Shown here one piece after another: positions 6,781 to 10,569 of a DNA stretch of 10,569 nt. The notes under the pieces were generated by a model. It worked only from the letters and a program-made list of their open reading frames with translations, did no database searches and was not told the origin of the DNA. The stretch lies in the NCBI GenBank assembly GCA_030690405.1, contig JAUYGU010000132.1:1-10569 (forward strand), written 5' to 3'. Both the position numbers and the translations under genes were made by a program. Each line of letters starts with the position of its first letter. Position 1 is the stretch's first letter. The stretch comes from Dehalococcoidia bacterium (GTDB taxonomy: Bacteria > Chloroflexota > Dehalococcoidia > SM23-28-2 > RBG-16-64-32).

Positions 6781-7461
6781 TCAGTCGGGCAAAGATACTA
6801 ATTCAGTGTCGGGTTTTACCTGACTCCGCTTGAGGGCCGCCAGGTCGGCCGCGGCGAACGCCTCGGCGACGCCGGCGAGCGCCTTGTAGAACGGCGGCGG
6901 CTCAAGCGTCTCCAGGCGCAGGCGCAGGCGCGGCAGCCAGCGGCAGAGGTGCCGCTCCAGGAAATCGCGCTGGGCCAGGCGGAACGCCCCCGCCGGGCCG
7001 CGCCTGGAGAGGGCGGCGGCCTCCTTGAACGCGAGGTAGTGCATAAACTCCAGCTCCGCGCACAGGTGGTCGGGCTGGTCACCGGGGTCGGGCTGGAGGC
7101 CGAAGTGCTCATAGAAGCGCACCAGCTCCTCCATGATCTTCATGCGGCCGCCGCGGTGGGAGCCCTCGTAGAGGGGGCAGGGGGGCCGGCCGGGGCCGAC
7201 CTCGAACAGGCGGATGTACTCCTGCTCCAGCGCATCGCCGCCGGTCAGAGCAGTTCGAGTTTCCTCTACGACGGGCAGTTCGAACGGCAGCGCCGCCGCC
7301 TCCGCCAGAAGCTCCGAGAGGAACCGCCCGGAAACGACGGCATCCAGGAGCGCCTCCGCCGGAAAGCCGAACGCTTCGGCCAGGCGGCGGTAGAAGGCGC
7401 TGCGGGCCGCCGCCGCCAGCTCCTCGCTGCCGCGGAGCCCCTTGAGGCTGAGGGAGGTCAT
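6781..7461 (-). CDS. TorD/NarJ-like molybdoenzyme assembly chaperone, set 1
   Basis: Helical cytoplasmic chaperone, 226 residues, expected to bind the set 1 alpha and help insert its Mo cofactor. Signatures are EYIRLFEVGPG near residue 81, PPCPLYEG near 93, EELVRFYEHFG near 111 and DHLCAELEFMHYLAFKEA at about 131-148. The ATG at 7461 overlaps the beta stop as ATGA, which fixes the start; a longer open frame reaching back to 7950 merely runs through beta in the wrong frame. The protein is longer at its C-terminus than the set 2 chaperone. The last 13 residues (QVKPDTELVSLPD) have no counterpart there and are encoded largely by a repeat that also occurs in the divergent control region at 9181-9209. 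The tail is probably not functionally important. Confidence 0.9.
   Translation of the reverse strand: MTSLSLKGLRGSEELAAAARSAFYRRLAEAFGFPAEALLDAVVSGRFLSELLAEAAALPFELPVVEETRTALTGGDALEQEYIRLFEVGPGRPPCPLYEGSHRGGRMKIMEELVRFYEHFGLQPDPGDQPDHLCAELEFMHYLAFKEAAALSRRGPAGAFRLAQRDFLERHLCRWLPRLRLRLETLEPPPFYKALAGVAEAFAAADLAALKRSQVKPDTELVSLPD
6785..6813. repeat. Second copy of the 29-nt paired element, inside the end of the set 1 chaperone gene
   Basis: On the plus strand: TCGGGCAAAG, 11 less conserved nt, GTGTCGGG. It matches 9181-9209 at 23 of 29 positions without gaps, with the two outer blocks (10 and 8 nt) identical and ATTA-like central bases shared. It lies about 65 nt upstream of the proposed alpha start and codes for the chaperone's extra C-terminal tail. 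Candidate operator for alpha, or a duplication scar; the two copies bracket the set 1 gamma-beta-chaperone genes in direct orientation. Confidence 0.6.
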
Positions 7462-8492
7462 GTCGGCCTCTTCAGCAGGCCCGGGTCGCGGGTGAGGCCG
7501 CCGAACATGCTCTTCCACTCGTAGGCGATGAGCGTGTCCAGCATCTCCGACTTCTCGCCGCCACGTGTCTTCGCGACCTCCGCCTTGATGGTGTCCAGGA
7601 CCCGGTTCACGTCCGACCCGAACAGCGACTCCAGGTACTCCCTGGGGATGCGCTCCGAGCCTTCGATCACCTCGCCGTCGTCGTCGTAGAGGGGCGGCGA
7701 GAGAGGCGGCACGTAGTAGACGTTGGGCTCGGTGCCGCGCTCCGGGTGCAGGGGCAAAGCGACCCTCCACACCTTGACCAGCTTGTGCACGGCGCTGTCC
7801 GGGTCGTCCAGGAAACCGATGAAGCGGACGCGTCCGGGACACTGGCGGAAGCAGGCGGGGGCGACGCCCTGCTCGATCCGGGGGTAACAGAGGATGCACT
7901 TCTGCGATATCTTGCTGCTGTGGTTGAAGTAGATGCGCTTGTAGGGGCAAGCCTCCATGCAGAAGCGGTAGCCGTTGCAGCGCTCCTCGTCGATGAGGAC
8001 GATGCCGTCGTCCACGCGCTTGTAGATCGCCTTACGGGGGCAGGCGGCGAGGCAGGCGGGGTTCGTGCAGTGCATGCAGATCATCTGGAGGTAGAAGAAG
8101 TAGGAGTTTGGGTAGTCGCCACTGGCCTGGTCCTCGTCCCAGAGGGGGCCCCAGTCGTCCTGGCCGGACTTGGGCTGGAGGTAGCTGTTCAGGCCGTTCT
8201 CGCCGTAGAAGACCTCGTCGTAGTTGAACTCCCAGGCCTGCCCGAACTCGCGGACGGCGGGGATGCGGCTGACCTGCGCGGCGCCGTCGCTGAAGCCGCC
8301 GCCCATCTCCTGCCAGCCCTTTGGCGTCCCCTGCCCCGGCACGGTGGAGACGATGTTCCACCACATGTACTCCATCCCCTCCTGGTCCGTCCACAGCGTC
8401 TTGCAGGCGATGGTACAGGTCTGGCAGCCCAGGCACTTGTTCATATCGAACACGGCGGCGAGCTGCCGTTTGACCTTCGGAGGAACGGCCAC
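7458..8492 (-). CDS. Iron-sulfur beta subunit of type II molybdoenzyme, set 1
   Basis: Electron-transfer subunit of 344 residues, NarH/NxrB/PcrB/EbdB-like, relaying electrons between the alpha Mo site and the gamma heme. Cysteine groups: C20, C23, C26, C30 (CLGCQTCTIAC); C139, C142, C147, C151 (CMHCTNPACLAAC); C172, C178, C182 with Tyr175 in place of a Cys, which in this family suggests a [3Fe-4S] cluster; C199, C202, C214, C218. The N-terminal LAAVFDMNKC and the WTDQEGMEYMWWN stretch are typical of the Nxr/Pcr side of the family (recalled, not searched). GTG start at 8492 with AGGAG 8 nt upstream, overlapping the end of gamma; 5 nt separate the two genes. The stop overlaps the chaperone ATG. 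It is collinear with the set 2 beta. Confidence 0.95.
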   Translation of the reverse strand: MAVPPKVKRQLAAVFDMNKCLGCQTCTIACKTLWTDQEGMEYMWWNIVSTVPGQGTPKGWQEMGGGFSDGAAQVSRIPAVREFGQAWEFNYDEVFYGENGLNSYLQPKSGQDDWGPLWDEDQASGDYPNSYFFYLQMICMHCTNPACLAACPRKAIYKRVDDGIVLIDEERCNGYRFCMEACPYKRIYFNHSSKISQKCILCYPRIEQGVAPACFRQCPGRVRFIGFLDDPDSAVHKLVKVWRVALPLHPERGTEPNVYYVPPLSPPLYDDDGEVIEGSERIPREYLESLFGSDVNRVLDTIKAEVAKTRGGEKSEMLDTLIAYEWKSMFGGLTRDPGLLKRPT

Positions 8493-8497
8493 CGCAG

Positions 8498-9145
8498 CTA
8501 CTCCTGTATCTCCAGCGGCTGCCAGTCGGGCGTCGTCGCCTTGATCCCGGCCCGCTCCTGGTTCGAACCCTGCCAGACGGCGAAGCCCACCTTGCCCGCC
8601 TGGCCCGGCCGCAGCACCGCGAAACCGTTCCCGCCCACGGCGAACGGCCGCGAAATCACGACCCGCCAGCCCCCAGCTTCGTGGGACCCGGCCGCCGAGA
8701 GCGATCCGTTCTTGCTGCGGACGGTGGTACCGAGGCCTGTGGCGGTAACGGCGATCGGCGCCTCCAGGTCGGCCCGCCAGTACCAGGCGTTGACGGGCTG
8801 CTCCGGCGAGCCCATCGTCTGCAGGGGAGCGTCGTCGCGCGCCGGGAGGAGCACGGCGGCCCCGTCCGCAAACTGCGTGGTATCGCGGATGCCGTCATCC
8901 TTCGTCTCGTCCTGCCAGCTCAGGCGGAAGAACAGCGCCTCGCCGTTGTGCGCGGCGGCTATCCTCACGGCGCCCGTAAGGCCGTACGAGCGGTCCTTCC
9001 AGACGTTCTGCGCGTACTCGGACGGCTGAGAGGCCCAGGGCGTCGGCTGGAGGAGCAGCGTCTCCTCCGGCGCGGCGGCCCATTCGGGCGCCGCGGGGTC
9101 CATCAGCCGCTCGCTGGGAGCTGACAGGCGGGCTGCGGTAACCAC
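8498..9145 (-). CDS. Ethylbenzene-dehydrogenase-type heme b gamma subunit, set 1
   Basis: First gene of the minus-strand operon, 215 residues, same length as the set 2 gamma. EbdC/DdhC-like heme b subunit; candidate axial ligands are M111 in LQTMGSPEQPVNAWYWRAD and K202 in NQERAGIKA. The start is GTG 9145 with only a weak ribosome site. The frame upstream closes at TAA after 17 codons and contains no ATG, GTG or TTG, so a hidden signal peptide is unlikely; the N-terminus MVTAARLSAPSERLMDP is not a Sec signal. In characterised relatives gamma is exported by Sec, so a cytoplasmic location is inferred here. Gene order gamma-beta-chaperone-alpha differs from the alpha-beta-gamma-D order usual for ebd/ddh/ser. 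Confidence 0.88.
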   Translation of the reverse strand: MVTAARLSAPSERLMDPAAPEWAAAPEETLLLQPTPWASQPSEYAQNVWKDRSYGLTGAVRIAAAHNGEALFFRLSWQDETKDDGIRDTTQFADGAAVLLPARDDAPLQTMGSPEQPVNAWYWRADLEAPIAVTATGLGTTVRSKNGSLSAAGSHEAGGWRVVISRPFAVGGNGFAVLRPGQAGKVGFAVWQGSNQERAGIKATTPDWQPLEIQE

Positions 9146-9180
9146 GCGTCCAGTGTGCCGTGGCGCGGCCAGGGAATCTA

Positions 9181-9209
9181 TCGGGCAAAGGCATTAATGA
9201 GGTGTCGGG
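9181..9209. repeat. Paired element TCGGGCAAAG-N11-GTGTCGGG, operon-proximal copy
   Basis: Sits 36-64 nt upstream of the set 1 gamma start. It contains ATTAAT between two direct TCGGG-type half-sites 24 bp apart, that is, a little over two helical turns, so bound proteins could sit on the same face. The related copy at 6785-6813 lies upstream of alpha. Confidence 0.55.
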
Positions 9210-9304
9210 CAAAACCCCACACCAAGTCCGGTGAATTGCCTGATAGACGGCCCCCGTTCGTGGCCTGAGACTGGGAATGCCACCGGCCGCCGCGAGGGCT
9301 AGCC

Positions 9305-9310
9305 AAGGAG
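9305..9310 (+). promoter_or_regulatory. Ribosome binding site for the FAD oxidoreductase
   Basis: AAGGAG ends 6 nt before ATG 9317 and defines the start. No earlier in-frame start is preferred. Confidence 0.75.
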
Positions 9311-9316
9311 ACGGAT

Positions 9317-10569
9317 ATGCCGGACGCCACCTACGACGCGATAATCATCGGCGCGGGTCACAACGGGATGGCCCTCGGCGCCTACCTCGCCAAGTCCGGC
9401 TGGGACGTCGCCATCTTCGAGAAGCGGGGCGAGGAAGGCGGCGGCCTTTGCACGGAGGAGCTCACGCGGCCCGGCTTCCTCCACAACGTCCACTGCAACT
9501 ACCACACGCTGGTCGGCGTCTGCCCCGTCTACGATGACCTGGAGCTCACCAGCCACGGCCTGCGCTACGTGCGCCCGCCGGTCCAGATGGGCAGCATCTT
9601 CTCCGACGGCACCGCCCTCACCGTCCACACAGACCTCGATAAGACCTGCGCCTCCATCGCCCGCTTCTCGCAAAAGGACGCCGAGACGTTCCGGCAGCTC
9701 TACGAGGAGTCCAAGGGCTACCTGGACATGATCCTCCTGACCCTGATGTATTCGCCCCCGATCTCCCTGAACGACATCACGAAGGCGCTGGTGGTCTGGG
9801 GCGTCCACGATAAGTCCAAGTTCCTCAGCGTCCACCTGCGGCGCATGAGCATAAACGACTTCCTGAACGAGCACTTCGAGAACGAGAAGGTGAAGGCCCA
9901 CCTCGCCTTCCACGCCGCCCTGGCCGGCTACTCGACGGACCGCAAGGGGCTGGCCGTCTCCTTCCCGCTGCTGGTCGGCAAGATCGATAACTGGCACGTC
10001 TGCCTGGGCGGCTCCCACGCCCTCGCCCACTCCATCTGGGAGGCGTTCGCCCAGGCCGGCGGGCGCGTCTTCCTCAAGCACGGCGTGGAGGAGATCCTGT
10101 TCGAAAACGGCAAGGCGGCCGGCGTCCGCCTGGAGGACGGCTCGACGGCGAAGGCGCGCCACATGGTCGCCTCCTCCATCGACCTGGAGCAGACGTTCCT
10201 CAAGATGATCCCGCGGGACAAGCTCTCCGGCTCGTTCGTGAAGGCGGTGGAGGGCTTCCCACACATGGACTGGTCGTTCTTCTCCGTGCACATGGCGATG
10301 ACCCGCGCCCCCGAGTACCGCGCCGCCGACTTCGACCCCGACATCAACCAGGCGTGGGTGATAAACCTGGGCTACGAGACGCCGGAGGACGTGAACCGCC
10401 ACTGGGAGGAGGTGCGCGCGGGAAGGCTGCCCGACCCGAAGCCGAACTGCGCCGTCAACTCACTGTTCGACTCCTCGGACGCGCCGCCCGGCTACTTCAC
10501 GGGGCTCATCCGCCAGATCGCCCCGTACAACCTCGCCACCGGCGGCGCCGAGGCCTGGGACGAGATGGC
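9317..10569 (+). CDS. Phytoene-dehydrogenase-like FAD-dependent oxidoreductase (3' end outside window)
   Basis: The reading frame stays open for 417 codons from ATG 9317 to the window edge, so a full-length protein of about 500 residues is likely. The N-terminal dinucleotide-binding fold is plain: YDAIIIGAGHNGMALGAYLA with GAGHNG at residues 12-17, and the acidic end of strand 2 at E35 in AIFEKR, followed by the GGGLCTEE stretch typical of CrtI-like amine-oxidase-fold flavoproteins. A later LGGSHALAHSIWEAFAQAGG block and VEEILFENGKAAGVRLEDG match the second FAD-contacting region of the phytoene desaturase/carotenoid isomerase group. These enzymes desaturate, isomerise or oxidise isoprenoid or other lipophilic substrates. 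No other carotenoid gene is visible, so a carotenoid role should not be assumed. It is divergent from the molybdoenzyme operon and shares its control region, which may mean co-regulation or a common pathway. Confidence 0.88.
   Translation, partial: MPDATYDAIIIGAGHNGMALGAYLAKSGWDVAIFEKRGEEGGGLCTEELTRPGFLHNVHCNYHTLVGVCPVYDDLELTSHGLRYVRPPVQMGSIFSDGTALTVHTDLDKTCASIARFSQKDAETFRQLYEESKGYLDMILLTLMYSPPISLNDITKALVVWGVHDKSKFLSVHLRRMSINDFLNEHFENEKVKAHLAFHAALAGYSTDRKGLAVSFPLLVGKIDNWHVCLGGSHALAHSIWEAFAQAGGRVFLKHGVEEILFENGKAAGVRLEDGSTAKARHMVASSIDLEQTFLKMIPRDKLSGSFVKAVEGFPHMDWSFFSVHMAMTRAPEYRAADFDPDINQAWVINLGYETPEDVNRHWEEVRAGRLPDPKPNCAVNSLFDSSDAPPGYFTGLIRQIAPYNLATGGAEAWDEM

Larger units (their letters stand above)
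9146..9316. promoter_or_regulatory. Divergent control region between molybdoenzyme operon and FAD oxidoreductase
   Basis: This 171-bp non-coding gap must contain the promoters of both the eight-gene minus-strand operon and the plus-strand oxidoreductase. It holds three copies of a half-site close to TTTGCCYGAYA: minus 9189-9177 (TTTGCCCGATAGA), minus 9213-9203 (TTTGCCCGACA) and plus 9235-9247 (ATTGCCTGATAGA). The first two are direct repeats 24 bp apart; the third faces the other way. I could not place a confident sigma-70 -35/-10 pair on either strand. A shared transcription factor binding here is inference. Confidence 0.6.

Noticed and set aside
6781..7950. 389-codon version of the set 1 chaperone starting at 7950
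   Set aside because: The first 163 codons overlap beta out of frame and are arginine/proline-rich noise. The ATGA overlap at 7461 gives a 226-residue protein matching the family and the paralog.
7746..9029. 427-codon plus-strand frame opposite set 1 beta and gamma
   Set aside because: Antisense shadow across two real genes with low-complexity translation.
1..9145. Assigning the operon as nitrate reductase, nitrite oxidoreductase or perchlorate reductase
   Set aside because: No NarI or NxrC-type subunit, chlorite dismutase or other pathway marker is in the window, and the gamma subunit type and missing signals do not match any single characterised enzyme. Only the family-level call is supported.
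9221..9234. CACC/GGTG inverted repeat as an operator
   Set aside because: Arms are only 4 bp and likely by chance in GC-rich DNA; the TTTGCCYGAYA half-sites are better supported.
9299..10402. 367-codon minus-strand frame opposite the FAD oxidoreductase
   Set aside because: The plus strand encodes a clear GAGHNG flavoprotein with a good ribosome site; the antisense product shows no motif.

Overview
The window is GC-rich, densely packed bacterial (or possibly archaeal) DNA dominated by respiratory-type molybdenum enzymes. No rRNA, tRNA, CRISPR, insertion sequence or phage gene is visible. Taxonomy cannot be fixed from the sequence; the composition and gene types would suit Chloroflexota or another GC-rich lineage (low confidence).

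From about 9145 down to position 1 the minus strand carries two consecutive, paralogous four-gene sets, each in the order gamma - beta - chaperone - alpha. The products are an ethylbenzene-dehydrogenase-type heme b gamma subunit, a NarH/NxrB/PcrB-like iron-sulfur beta subunit, a TorD/NarJ-like assembly chaperone and a type II DMSO-reductase-family molybdopterin alpha subunit. Set 1 (promoter-proximal) is gamma 9145-8498, beta 8492-7458, chaperone 7461-6781 and alpha 6720-3886. Set 2 is gamma 3889-3242, beta 3209-2166, chaperone 2149-1490 and alpha 1479 to beyond position 1 (truncated by the window). Spacing is tight throughout. The set 1 alpha stop overlaps the set 2 gamma start as ATGA, so both sets look like one eight-gene operon.

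A 171-bp divergent control region (9146-9316) separates this operon from a plus-strand FAD-dependent oxidoreductase of the phytoene-dehydrogenase type, which starts at 9317 and runs off the right edge. The control region holds several copies of a TTTGCCYGAYA-like half-site. A second copy of the paired element lies at the end of the set 1 chaperone gene, upstream of the set 1 alpha.

By analogy with Ebd/Ddh/Ser/Clr/Pcr enzymes, each set should assemble an alpha-beta-gamma heterotrimer that passes electrons between a Mo-bisPGD site, a chain of FeS clusters and a heme b. The substrate is unknown. Two features set these apart from the textbook enzymes. No alpha has a Tat signal and no gamma has a Sec signal, so the complexes are predicted to be cytoplasmic. 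The two alphas are very similar except around the Mo-ligand aspartate (INDFAPG in set 1, VGDLAMG in set 2), which suggests two different substrates served by a duplicated scaffold.
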